A stretch of 64,000 bases of DNA from Niastella sp. OAS944 (GTDB lineage: Bacteria > Bacteroidota > Bacteroidia > Chitinophagales > Chitinophagaceae). The first letter of the stretch is position 1. Every line of letters begins with the position of its first letter. The notes under the pieces were generated by a model, which saw nothing but the letters and a program-made list of their open reading frames with translations, had not been told where the DNA came from and ran no database searches. A program made the translations under genes and the position numbers. Below are positions 23,680 to 32,490 of this stretch, piece by piece. Location of the stretch: contig JANUBW010000008.1 in NCBI GenBank assembly GCA_024809215.1, positions 186,001 through 250,000 on the forward strand. Reading direction: 5' to 3'.

Positions 23680-26631
23680 ATGTACTTAAACTGCAGAACA
23701 TATTTTAGTATACGATACGGAACTTATTCAACAGAAGAATTGGTGAACACCGCTGCAGAACATGGTATTCATGTACTGGCATTAACAAATATTAATTGTA
23801 CCTGTGATAGCTGGGACTTTGTGAATTTCTGCCGTCAAAAAGATATTAAGCCGGTGGTTGGGGTTGAAATACGAAATGATGATACCCTGCTTTATATTGT
23901 AATAGCCAGGAACAACAATGGTTTTGCACGCATCAATGAATTTTTATCATTCCACTTACAACAAAAGAAAAACTTTCCCGGGCATGCAGCTGCTTATTTT
24001 AACAACAGTAGTGATGTGTACATTATTTATCCCCTTGATAGAAAAGCTCCCGCTGATCTGCTGGCTGGTGAATATATAGGTCTGCTGGCCAGTGAGCTGA
24101 ATAAATTGTTTGGCACCGACTGGAAAAAGTATGAGCATAAGCTGGTTGTTCGGCAACCCGTGACCTTTCAAAACAAACAATACTTCAATTTGCACCGGTT
24201 GTTGCGGGCTATTGATAAAAACACCCTGTTATCAAAATTACCAGCCGAAACACAGGCCTCCCCCGATGAAACATTTGTGTCACCCGCTACATTGCTCGAA
24301 CAGTTCAGGCAATTTCCAGCCCTTGTTACCAATACCTACAAACTGTTGGATGATTGCCACATTGAAATGGATTTCAAGGTTGATAAAAATAAACAGTGTT
24401 TTAGTGCGAGTAAAGAAGACGATCGTGTATTGTTAGAGAAACTGGCCACTGAAGGGCTGCTGGCCCGCTATGGAAAAAAGAATAAAGTGGCGCAGGATCG
24501 AATGCACAAAGAATTAAAGATCATCAATGACCTTGGGTTTAATTCTTATTTTCTTATTAACTGGGATGTGATACGGTATGCACAGTCGCGCGGATTTTAT
24601 TATGTTGGGCGGGGGAGCGGCGCCAACTCTATAGTAGCTTATTGTTTGCGCATTACCGATGTTGATCCTATAGAATTGAATCTTTACTTTGAACGCTTTC
24701 TAAACCCCGAAAGAACATCGCCGCCCGATTTTGATATTGACTTCAGCTGGACCGACCGTGACGATATCATGGATTATATTTTCAAAAGATATGGAAAGAA
24801 CCATGTTGCGTTATTGGGCGCCTATACTACATTTCAGCATGATGCAATTATAATGGAACTGGGCAAAGTGTTTGGTTTGCCCGTTGATGAAATAAAGAAC
24901 CTGCAGCGTACGCCAAAACCAACAGATAAAATACAACACACCATATTGCAATATGGCGCGTTGATGAAGAACTTTCCCAGCAACATTTCTATACACCCCT
25001 GCGGCATGTTGGTTACCGAAAAACCCATTTACGAATATGCCGCCTTGTTTATGCCCCCTAAAGGCTTTGCCACCACGCAAATGGACATGTTTGTGGCCGA
25101 AAATCTTGGTATCAATAAGTTTGATATTCTCAGTCAGCGCGGACTGGGGCATATAAAAGAAAGCCTCAGGCTGATAAAAGCCAATAAGAAAATTGATGTA
25201 AACATCCACGACTTTCATAATTACAGGCATAATGAGGCTATTAAAAAACAAATAAGGGAAGGGGAAACCATTGGTTGCTTTTATATTGAATCACCCGCCA
25301 TGCGGCAAATATTAAAAAAGCTGCGGTGCGATGATTATGTTACCCTGGTAGCGGCCAGCTCCATTATAAGGCCCGGCGTAGCGCAATCGGGCATGTTACG
25401 CGAGTATATTACCCGGTTCCATAACCGCGATAAAATAGTGTACCTGCATCCGCTTTTTGAAGAGCATTTAAGCGAAACGTTTGGAGTAATGGTGTTCCAG
25501 GAAGATGTGATAAAGATCGCGCATTATTTTGCCGGCTTAACATTAGGCGAAGCAGATATTTTGCGGCGCGCCATGAGCGGCAAGTACCGTTCTAAAGATC
25601 AGTTCAGGCATATTAAAGACAAATACCTGGCTAATTGCCGCAGCCTGGGCCACTCTGATGAGCTGGCGCATGAAGTATGGCGGCAGATGGAAAGTTTTGC
25701 CGGTTATAGTTTTAGTAAAGCCCACTCTGCCAGTTTTGCCGTGGAAAGTTATATGAGCCTATACTTAAAGACCTTCTTTCCCAAAGAATTTATGGTGTCG
25801 GTGATCAATAATTTCGGTGGGTTTTATTCACCCGAACTGTATTTTATAGAGCTAATGAAGGCTGGCGGAATTATTCATGCGCCCTGTGTAAACAATAGTG
25901 AGATGTATACCTCCATAAAAGGCGATGAAGTGTATACCGGGTTTGTGCATATTAAAGCTTTGCAACAAAATACCATGGTACAAATAGTGGAAGAACGAAA
26001 GGCCGGGGGGCCATATCTGCATGTACAGGACCTTATAGAACGTACGGGTATTGCCCTTGAGCAACTGAATATACTGGTAAGTGTAGGCGCCTTCAGGTTC
26101 ACTGGTAAAACCAAAAAACAATTGTTGTGGGAAGCTAATTTTCTACAAAAAAAGAATAAAGCGCATGTGCCTGCCAGCGAATCGTTGTTTGAGGAAAAAC
26201 CGGTAGAGTTTAGTTTGCCCACGTTGGTCGACAATGCCATTGATGACCTGTACGATCAAAAGGAGATCCTGGGCTTTACTTTATCGAACCCGTTTGCAAT
26301 GGTTGATGAGGAGCCTGCCAATTATATTCCCGCCCGGGAAATTGGCAACCATTTACATAAAGTGGTTACGGTGCTGGTGTATTTTATTGCCACCAAGCAT
26401 GTGCAAACAAAGAATAATGATGTGATGTTCTTCGGAACTTTTATTGATAACAACCTCAATTGGGTCGATACGGTGCATTTTCCTGATGCTGCGCGTGCCT
26501 ATCCATTACATAGCGGCGGTTTTTACAAAATAACCGGCCGGGTGGTTGATGATTTTGGTGTGTACAGCATTGAGGCCCGCAGAACAGAAAAAGTAGGATT
26601 TAAAAAACGCAGTTACGATACCCTTAAATAG
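23680..26631 (+). CDS. Error-prone DNA polymerase III alpha-type subunit (DnaE2/ImuC-like)
   Basis: A 983-residue C-family polymerase, shorter than the replicative DnaE (about 1160). The palm motif PDFDIDF gives Asp350, Asp352 and Asp354, preceded by GRGSGANSIVAYCLRITDVDP. The FAGYSFSKAHSASFA segment and a C-terminal OB fold are present. The N-terminal PHP domain has lost its metal ligands: the family's HxHSxYS is YLNCRTYFS and ALTDH is ALTNIN, so it should have no PHP nuclease activity. It is followed 6 bases later by dinB. Such pairs act in translesion synthesis and induced mutagenesis. Confidence 0.9.
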   Translation: MYLNCRTYFSIRYGTYSTEELVNTAAEHGIHVLALTNINCTCDSWDFVNFCRQKDIKPVVGVEIRNDDTLLYIVIARNNNGFARINEFLSFHLQQKKNFPGHAAAYFNNSSDVYIIYPLDRKAPADLLAGEYIGLLASELNKLFGTDWKKYEHKLVVRQPVTFQNKQYFNLHRLLRAIDKNTLLSKLPAETQASPDETFVSPATLLEQFRQFPALVTNTYKLLDDCHIEMDFKVDKNKQCFSASKEDDRVLLEKLATEGLLARYGKKNKVAQDRMHKELKIINDLGFNSYFLINWDVIRYAQSRGFYYVGRGSGANSIVAYCLRITDVDPIELNLYFERFLNPERTSPPDFDIDFSWTDRDDIMDYIFKRYGKNHVALLGAYTTFQHDAIIMELGKVFGLPVDEIKNLQRTPKPTDKIQHTILQYGALMKNFPSNISIHPCGMLVTEKPIYEYAALFMPPKGFATTQMDMFVAENLGINKFDILSQRGLGHIKESLRLIKANKKIDVNIHDFHNYRHNEAIKKQIREGETIGCFYIESPAMRQILKKLRCDDYVTLVAASSIIRPGVAQSGMLREYITRFHNRDKIVYLHPLFEEHLSETFGVMVFQEDVIKIAHYFAGLTLGEADILRRAMSGKYRSKDQFRHIKDKYLANCRSLGHSDELAHEVWRQMESFAGYSFSKAHSASFAVESYMSLYLKTFFPKEFMVSVINNFGGFYSPELYFIELMKAGGIIHAPCVNNSEMYTSIKGDEVYTGFVHIKALQQNTMVQIVEERKAGGPYLHVQDLIERTGIALEQLNILVSVGAFRFTGKTKKQLLWEANFLQKKNKAHVPASESLFEEKPVEFSLPTLVDNAIDDLYDQKEILGFTLSNPFAMVDEEPANYIPAREIGNHLHKVVTVLVYFIATKHVQTKNNDVMFFGTFIDNNLNWVDTVHFPDAARAYPLHSGGFYKITGRVVDDFGVYSIEARRTEKVGFKKRSYDTLK

Positions 26632-26637
26632 TAAATC

Positions 26638-27795
26638 ATGTTATTATCGAAAGACCGGAATATAGCACACTTTGATCTGGATGCTTTTTTTGTATCGGTA
26701 GAAACCTTGCGCAATCCCAAACTGCAGGGCAAGCCCTTACTGGTGGGCGGCGGCAGCGACCGGGGCGTAGTGGCCGCCTGTAGTTATGAAGCGCGCAAAT
26801 TTGGTGTGCACAGCGCTATGCCTATGCGGGTGGCTAAAAGATTATGTCCCGAGGCTATCATTATCAAAAGCGATTTTGAAGCGTACAGTAAATATTCGCA
26901 CCTGGTTACAGATGTAATAAAAGATTCGGTGCCGGTTTTTGAAAAGGCAAGCATCGATGAGTTTTATATAGATCTAACTGGAATGGATAAGTTTTTTGGT
27001 TGTTTGCAGTTCACCGACCAGTTAAAGAAGAAGATCAATAAAGAAAGTGGGTTGCCCATTTCCTGGGGACTGGCTTCCAATAAGCTGGTGAGCAAAGTAG
27101 CTACCAATGAAGTGAAACCAAACGGGCAATTGGAAATTCCTTTTGGGAATGAAAAGAATTTTCTGGCCCCGCTAAGTATTATAAAGATCCCGGGCATTGG
27201 TAAGGAAACCGGGTACAAGCTGTTGAAGATGGGGGTGGAAACCGTAAAGGTGCTTAGCGAAATACCGGTTGAAATGATGGAGAATTTAATGGGTAAATCG
27301 GGCATCGATCTTTGGCGGAAGGCAAACGGCATCGACGAAACACCGGTGGTGCCGTACCACGAGCAAAAATCCATTTCTACAGAAACTACTTTTCAAACAG
27401 ACACCATTGATATAAATTTTCTACACAGTCAGTTGGTGCGTATGACAGAAGAAATTGCCTTTCAGCTACGCCAGCAGAACAAACTCACTGGCTGTGTTAC
27501 CGTAAAAGTACGGTACTCTAATTTCGAAACTTTCACTAAACAACTCACTATTTCTTACACCAATGCCGATCATGTGCTTTTAAAAACAGCGAAGGAGCTT
27601 TTTAATAAGTTATATGAGCGGCGCTTACTGGTAAGGTTATTGGGTATTCGCTTCACCAACCTCATACCCGGAAATTATCAAATAAGTTTATTCGACGACA
27701 CGCAGGAAATGATCAACCTGTACCAGGCTATTGACAGTGTAAAAAAGCGGTTTGGAGAAAAAACGCTCATTAGGGCTGTTGGAGTGGGGGCATAA
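26638..27795 (+). CDS. dinB: DNA polymerase IV-like Y-family polymerase
   Basis: A 385-residue Y-family polymerase. Metal-binding residues are in HFDLDAFF (Asp13) and ASIDEFY (Asp107, Glu108). IKIPGIGKETGYKLLKMG (about 182-199) is the helix-hairpin-helix, and a little-finger domain follows. QISLF (348-352) near the C-terminus is a good beta-clamp-binding motif. It starts 6 bases after the DnaE-like gene, so the two are one cassette for copying damaged DNA. The variant SIDEFYID in place of the common SIDEAYLD is a small subfamily difference. Confidence 0.92.
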   Translation: MLLSKDRNIAHFDLDAFFVSVETLRNPKLQGKPLLVGGGSDRGVVAACSYEARKFGVHSAMPMRVAKRLCPEAIIIKSDFEAYSKYSHLVTDVIKDSVPVFEKASIDEFYIDLTGMDKFFGCLQFTDQLKKKINKESGLPISWGLASNKLVSKVATNEVKPNGQLEIPFGNEKNFLAPLSIIKIPGIGKETGYKLLKMGVETVKVLSEIPVEMMENLMGKSGIDLWRKANGIDETPVVPYHEQKSISTETTFQTDTIDINFLHSQLVRMTEEIAFQLRQQNKLTGCVTVKVRYSNFETFTKQLTISYTNADHVLLKTAKELFNKLYERRLLVRLLGIRFTNLIPGNYQISLFDDTQEMINLYQAIDSVKKRFGEKTLIRAVGVGA

Positions 27796-27825
27796 CCGTT
27801 AATTTTCTCATTTTGGGATGGTTTT

Positions 27826-27843
27826 TTAAGTACAAATACTTAG
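27826..27843. promoter_or_regulatory. Second AAGTA-CAAA-TACTT inverted repeat
   Basis: A 5-bp inverted repeat with a 4-base spacer, in T-rich flanks, about 190 bases upstream of the receiver gene. It resembles the site at 23545-23565 that precedes the polymerase cassette. Confidence 0.3.
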
Positions 27844-28025
27844 TAAAAAATGAAAAACTATTCATTTTCAGGGTTTCTGAAAATTCTTTTTGTCGAACTG
27901 TTCACTCCGGTGTTTTAATTATATAAGGATACACTCAGTAATATGAGATGATATTCATAAAGTAACCAAAACCAAATTAACGATTCGTGAAGTAAGAATT
28001 TAATGAAAAACTGAATGAAGTAACT

Positions 28026-28418
28026 ATGAAAAAAGAATTCCCCATCACCGTAGCTGTAGTAGATGATAATGCCTTGATCCGTGAAAGTGTTAAATTCCGA
28101 CTTAAATCGTTGGGATACAATGTAGTATTGGAAGCTGAGAACGGTCAGGAGTTCCTTGATAAATTACACGTTAACAAAACGCCCGATATATGTGTGCTGG
28201 ATATTAACATGCCGGTAATGGATGGTTTAGAAACCACCGTTCACTTAAAAAAGGACTGGCCGGCCATGAAGATCATCTTCTTTTCTATGGAAGACAGCAG
28301 TATATATATTAACAAAGGAATTCAACTGGGTGCAGACGGATTTGTCGCAAAAGACGCACCCTTTACAGATTTAAATAATATGTTGTTATCCCTGGTAAAT
28401 CAAGGGCAAGTGGCCTAA
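28026..28418 (+). CDS. Stand-alone response regulator receiver protein
   Basis: A 130-residue receiver domain with no output domain. The acid pocket is Asp13/Asp14 (AVVDDNA), the phosphoacceptor is Asp59 (CVLDINMP), with Ser87 and Lys109 completing the site. The sequence is closest in style to NarL/LuxR-type receivers, so it may be a phosphorelay intermediate or a trimmed LuxR regulator. No kinase gene is nearby in this window. A bidirectional terminator follows. Confidence 0.9.
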   Translation: MKKEFPITVAVVDDNALIRESVKFRLKSLGYNVVLEAENGQEFLDKLHVNKTPDICVLDINMPVMDGLETTVHLKKDWPAMKIIFFSMEDSSIYINKGIQLGADGFVAKDAPFTDLNNMLLSLVNQGQVA

Positions 28419-28473
28419 ATCTTGATGAACTCTTTATAAAGTAACGCGCCTTCCATTAAACCAAATAAAAAAC

Positions 28474-28499
28474 AGTCCCGACGTGAACTCGTCGGGACT
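28474..28499. terminator. Bidirectional terminator between convergent genes
   Basis: A 10-bp perfect stem AGTCCCGACG/CGTCGGGACT with a TGAACT loop. It has A-rich sequence on the left and TTGTTTATTTTT on the right. Confidence 0.85.
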
Positions 28500-28562
28500 T
28501 GTTTATTTTTTAGCCTATCTAATCAGGAAGTTCCTGGTATTAATACTTGTTAACATCAATGT

Positions 28563-29024
28563 TTACTGACCAACCCGGCCGTCTTTTTTATCCATTGAGC
28601 GTCCTACACCATAACCTACACCGCCACCAACTACACCACCTACTACGGCGCCTAAGGCCCGGTTCTTTTTAATCAAAATTGCACCAGCTGCTGCACCTGC
28701 ACCCGCGCCAATTACTGTGCCTTTAGCAGCTTTACTCCAGCCCTTTTTCTTTTTAGTGGTTGTTGCTGCGGCCGGTTCAGTTTTATTTACCGTATAATGC
28801 TTGTGTACAACAGTGGTTGTTTTGGGGGCTGTTTTGGCATTGGCGGTATTCTCCTGCTGTTGTTGTTGCTTCCAATCTTTAAACTCTTCATATTCTTTTG
28901 CCGAAACAGTGGCCGGCGTTACCGGTATGCTTTCCGTTGCCAGCTTGTTATCGTTCTTACACGAGCTTATTAACATGGCTGCGCTAACTACTACTGCTGT
29001 GGTTGAGTATAATATCCGATTCAT
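28563..29024 (-). CDS. Glycine-zipper lipoprotein
   Basis: A 153-residue protein. A lipoprotein signal ends LISSC (Cys22). A Gln/Thr/Lys-rich spacer (KQQQQQENTAN; TTTKKKKGW) is followed by a glycine zipper (GTVIGAGAGAAAGAILIKK; GAVVGGVVGGGVGYGVGRS), which can pack helices in a membrane. Such proteins are outer-membrane anchored and often of unknown role. It is monocistronic on the minus strand. Confidence 0.85.
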   Translation of the reverse strand: MNRILYSTTAVVVSAAMLISSCKNDNKLATESIPVTPATVSAKEYEEFKDWKQQQQQENTANAKTAPKTTTVVHKHYTVNKTEPAAATTTKKKKGWSKAAKGTVIGAGAGAAAGAILIKKNRALGAVVGGVVGGGVGYGVGRSMDKKDGRVGQ

Positions 29025-29197
29025 AATTCTAAGTTTTTAGGTTTATCAATTAATTCTATCAGCACAGAATATAATATTGAAAAAGCGTGCCAATAAACAG
29101 GCAATTGTTAAAGAGTTAGTTTCATTAGGTTTGATAGGTTCATTCTCAATAATATGTAAGGGGTTCATATTAACATAAAGAATTATTAAAGGGCTTA

Positions 29198-29262
29198 GTT
29201 GACGAGTTGACGGGTTAACGAGTTGACGAGGAGTTGAAAAGTTGATATAGGTGATAGAGTTG
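29198..29262 (+). repeat. Family A phrase repeat (GTTGACGAG)
   Basis: Repeated GTTGACGAG, GTTGACGGG, GTTAACGAG and degenerating GTTGATAG units. The same words recur at 35728-35772 and 61726-61745. Confidence 0.8.
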
Positions 29263-29351
29263 ATAGAGGTAATACAGTTCTTAGTTCTCAGTTTTCAGTT
29301 CTTAGTTTTTTAATCCGGGACTTGCTATTAATAGCAGCCTCTGGCTTGTAG

Positions 29352-29640
29352 CTTTCAGCCGTATTTCCGTTTCACGTTTTACGTTTACTGTTTGCCGTTT
29401 TACGAACGCAAGGCCCCGAATTTCGGGCTTTATTGCCGATTGCCGATTCACGATTGCCGAAGAGCGCGAGCCCCAAATTTGAGCGGCCCCTTTCACGTTT
29501 GCCGTTTCACGTTTTACGATCGCGGGGCCCCGAATTTCGGGCTTTATTGCCGATTCACGATTGCCGAAGAGCGCGAGCCCAAATTTGAACGGCCCCTTTC
29601 ACGTTTCACGTTTGCCGTTTGCCGCCCGGGAACGTTTGCG
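29352..29640 (+). repeat. Family F phrase repeats with a 114-base tandem duplication
   Basis: Phrases TTTCACGTTTTACG, TTTGCCGTTT and TTGCCGATTCACG repeat throughout. A unit starting GGCCCCGAATTTCGGGC is present at 29412 and again at 29526, with few differences over about 100 bases. The unit itself contains the short palindrome CCCGAATTTCGGG. No gene is supported in the whole 29041-29974 spacer. Confidence 0.85.
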
Positions 29641-29898
29641 TAAAAAATATGTGTTCAAAGTAATTGTTTTCATTCACTTCTTTTTTAACTTTCCTAATAG
29701 TTACATACCCATCCCCAGTATTTTCTACAATTACCCAGATTAGAATTATATCCGGCCCGTTTACCTGATCACCGTTATTGCTAATAGCGTTTGCTTGCTT
29801 ATTGTTTGTTTCGAATATCTCCCCCTGCAACTAGGCATGTGATCGGCTGTGTTAGCTTCATTATCAATTTCATTGGAATTGGTGTAGCCATTAGTACG

Positions 29899-29917
29899 TA
29901 GTTCTTAAAAAGAACTA
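29899..29917. promoter_or_regulatory. Possible operator upstream of the PL9 pectate lyase
   Basis: TAGTTCTT-AAA-AAGAACTA is a perfect 8-bp inverted repeat 58 bases upstream of the lyase start. A transcription-factor dimer site is the simplest reading; the factor is unknown. Confidence 0.4.
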
Positions 29918-29974
29918 TGCAGCTCTTTATTGCCCTTAACGATTGTCTTTTATTATTTACCTAAAGCTTGTTTT

Positions 29975-32422
29975 ATGAAAAAAATGCTATTGTCATTGCT
30001 TTCCTTGTTTACTGTTTACCTGTGTGCTTCAGCCCAGCAGGTCTTGTATGTTTCGGCCTCGGGAAGTGCTTCCAACTCCGGCACTTCCATTTCTGCTCCA
30101 ACTACATTGGCAAATGCACTGGCCACAGTTACGGCTGGTGGTACCATTTATATGCGTGGTGGTACATATAGTTTAACTTCTACAGTTGTAATTGCCGAAT
30201 CAAATAGCGGTACTTCATCTGCTACCAAAAAATTATGGGCCTACGGTAGTGAAGTGCCCATCATCAGCTTTGCCGGTATGGCTGTTGTGTCTTCAAACCG
30301 CGGTATTGTATTGGATGGGAGTTACTGGCACTTCAAAGGATTGATCATTGAAAGCGCCGGTGATAATGGTTTGTTGCTTTCCGGCGATAACAACACTATT
30401 GAAAGTTGTATTTTCAGAAAGAATGCCGACACCGGTTTGCAACTAAGCCGCTACAATACTTCTTACACTTCTATAAGCCAGTGGCCCAGCAATAACCTCA
30501 TTCTCAGCTGCGAGTCGTACGATAATAAAGATCCCGACAATGAAGATGCAGATGGTTTTGCCGCCAAGTTAACCTGCGGTACCGGTAACGTTTTTCGTAA
30601 TTGCGTTTCACACCATAATATTGATGATGGCTGGGACCTATACACAAAATCTGATACAGGCCCAATTGGCCCTGTAACCCTCGAAGGTTGTATTGCACAT
30701 TCAAATGGCAAATTAACCGATAACACTACCTCGGGTAATGGCGATAAAAATGGTTTTAAACTGGGTGGCGAAGATATTCAGGTGAACCATATTGTTAGAA
30801 GATGTGTTGCCTTTAATAATGGCAAACATGGTTTTACCTATAACAGCAACCCCGGTAGTATTGAAGTTACCAATAACACCTCTTATGGCAATGCTGAACG
30901 TAACTTCAACTTCGACGCTGGTACGCATGTGTTTAAAAATAACCTCTCGTACCTGAGCGGTTCAAACGACCGCATCATTGGTACTGCAACTGCGCCTAAC
31001 TCATTTCAGGGCGCCGCGGGTGGGTTTACTGTAAATGCAGCCGACTTTGTTTCATTAACGCCAGGCGCCAATGCCAGTCCAACCGCAGGTGGTTTCCTTA
31101 ACCTGGCCACTGGCAGCGACCTTATAAATGCTGGTGTTACTTCAACTGGTATCACCTATAATGGTTCTGCCCCCGATTTAGGCGCTATAGAATCGGGCAG
31201 CACAACTACGAACTATACGTTAACCACAAACGTAACTCCTTCCGGCGGTGGAACTGTTACCCGCAGTCCAAACGCCACTACCTATGCTTCTGGCACCGTT
31301 GTAACACTTACTGCTGCGGCCAGTAGTGGTTATACTTTCACTGGTTGGAGTGGTGATGTTACCAGCACGGCTGCTTCGGTAAATGTTACTATGACAGCAA
31401 ACAGAGCCGTTACCGCTAACTTCACCACAAGCACAGGCACAACGTATACGCTCACTACCACCGCCAGCCCAACCGCCGGTGGAACTATTAGCCGTAGTCC
31501 AGATGCCGCCAGCTATGCAGCGGGAACTGTAGTTACGTTAACCGCCACGCCGGCTTCGGGTTATACCTTCAGCAGCTGGAGTGGTGGCGCCAGTGGAACA
31601 AACGCAACAACAACTGTTACCGTAAATGCCAATACCAGCGCAACCGCCAACTTTACTACCAGCAGTGGCGGTACTGTATTGCGTATAGACGATAAATCGG
31701 GTACAGGTGTAGGCTATTGCAGCGCCAATGGATCGCGGGCAAACACATATACCGGCGCCGATGGCGGTTATTATATAAACCTGAGCAACTCCAGCGGACA
31801 AGGTATTACCTGGGCCGTAAGCGCCGGTGCGGCGGGCACGTATAATATTCGCTGGCGCTATGCCAATGCAGGTTCGCAAAGCGCTACAACAGCCCGGGTG
31901 CTGGTAAATGGGGTAGAAGTAAATGGCAGCGTGGCCTTCCCTAAAACAGCCGCCTGGACCACCTGGACAACCACTGCCTGGATCCCTGTTACCCTTGTTG
32001 CCGGTGCAAATAAGATCAGGTTGGAAACAACCGTTTCTTCTGAATTTGCCAATATCGATTGGATAGAGATCAGCGGCACTAACCCAACGGAAGCATCCTG
32101 CAGCGCTGCTACCGGCGGCAGGCTGGCAACGGAAGGTACAATTACCTCAACCAGTGAGTTGATAGAAACTGCACCCATCGTGTTACCTAACCCAACAACA
32201 GGTAACTCAACCCTGCGGTTTACTATTGCCCGTCAGGAGAAAGTGGTGGTGAACCTGTTTGCAGCAGATGGCAAGCTGGTATCAACACTCGCCAATCGTT
32301 TATTCACTGCCGGTACACATAACGTGCCGGTTGACTATAAAGGTTTACAAAAAGGCATATACCTTATTTCCGTAAGCTATGGCGGCAAACAAAAGATACT
32401 TCAGAATATTTTAACCAGGTAA
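29975..32422 (+). CDS. Secreted pectate lyase, polysaccharide lyase family 9, with B-repeats, CBM and T9SS domain
   Basis: I start at the ATG at 29975, where the signal peptide MKKMLLSLLSLFTVYLCASA begins. The 815-residue protein has a right-handed beta-helix with the PL9 calcium site (DADGFAAK, then IDDGWD) and a catalytic lysine in NGFKLGG. Two InlB-like B-repeats follow (about 415-565, each ending in a TANF-type strand), then a CBM35/CBM6-like module (LRIDDKSGTG to IDWIEIS, about 570-705), and a T9SS sorting domain (VLPNPTTGN to ILTR). It would depolymerise pectate at the cell surface. A PL1 lyase with nearly the same tail lies downstream. Confidence 0.92.
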   Translation: MKKMLLSLLSLFTVYLCASAQQVLYVSASGSASNSGTSISAPTTLANALATVTAGGTIYMRGGTYSLTSTVVIAESNSGTSSATKKLWAYGSEVPIISFAGMAVVSSNRGIVLDGSYWHFKGLIIESAGDNGLLLSGDNNTIESCIFRKNADTGLQLSRYNTSYTSISQWPSNNLILSCESYDNKDPDNEDADGFAAKLTCGTGNVFRNCVSHHNIDDGWDLYTKSDTGPIGPVTLEGCIAHSNGKLTDNTTSGNGDKNGFKLGGEDIQVNHIVRRCVAFNNGKHGFTYNSNPGSIEVTNNTSYGNAERNFNFDAGTHVFKNNLSYLSGSNDRIIGTATAPNSFQGAAGGFTVNAADFVSLTPGANASPTAGGFLNLATGSDLINAGVTSTGITYNGSAPDLGAIESGSTTTNYTLTTNVTPSGGGTVTRSPNATTYASGTVVTLTAAASSGYTFTGWSGDVTSTAASVNVTMTANRAVTANFTTSTGTTYTLTTTASPTAGGTISRSPDAASYAAGTVVTLTATPASGYTFSSWSGGASGTNATTTVTVNANTSATANFTTSSGGTVLRIDDKSGTGVGYCSANGSRANTYTGADGGYYINLSNSSGQGITWAVSAGAAGTYNIRWRYANAGSQSATTARVLVNGVEVNGSVAFPKTAAWTTWTTTAWIPVTLVAGANKIRLETTVSSEFANIDWIEISGTNPTEASCSAATGGRLATEGTITSTSELIETAPIVLPNPTTGNSTLRFTIARQEKVVVNLFAADGKLVSTLANRLFTAGTHNVPVDYKGLQKGIYLISVSYGGKQKILQNILTR

Positions 32423-32432
32423 AACAACCATC

Positions 32433-32468
32433 AGGGCCGTTCGTCCCGGCGAGCCGGGAGGCGGCCCT
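32433..32468 (+). terminator. Strong intercistronic hairpin between the two pectate lyases
   Basis: AGGGCCG/CGGCCCT (32433-32439 with 32462-32468) encloses TCCCGG/CCGGGA. There is no T-run, so it may stabilise or divide a shared transcript and need not end it. Confidence 0.6.
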
Positions 32469-32490
32469 TAATACTCAAAGCATAACAATT

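Noticed and set aside
29606-29830. Minus-strand frame of 74 codons in the repeat-rich spacer
   Set aside because: It starts with TTG right after a stop codon, ends in repeat sequence and matches no family I know. It may be a fragment, but there is not enough to call a gene.
32433-32468. Hairpin between the two pectate lyases as a true transcription terminator
   Set aside because: The stem is strong but no T-run follows, so I list it only as an intercistronic hairpin at reduced confidence.
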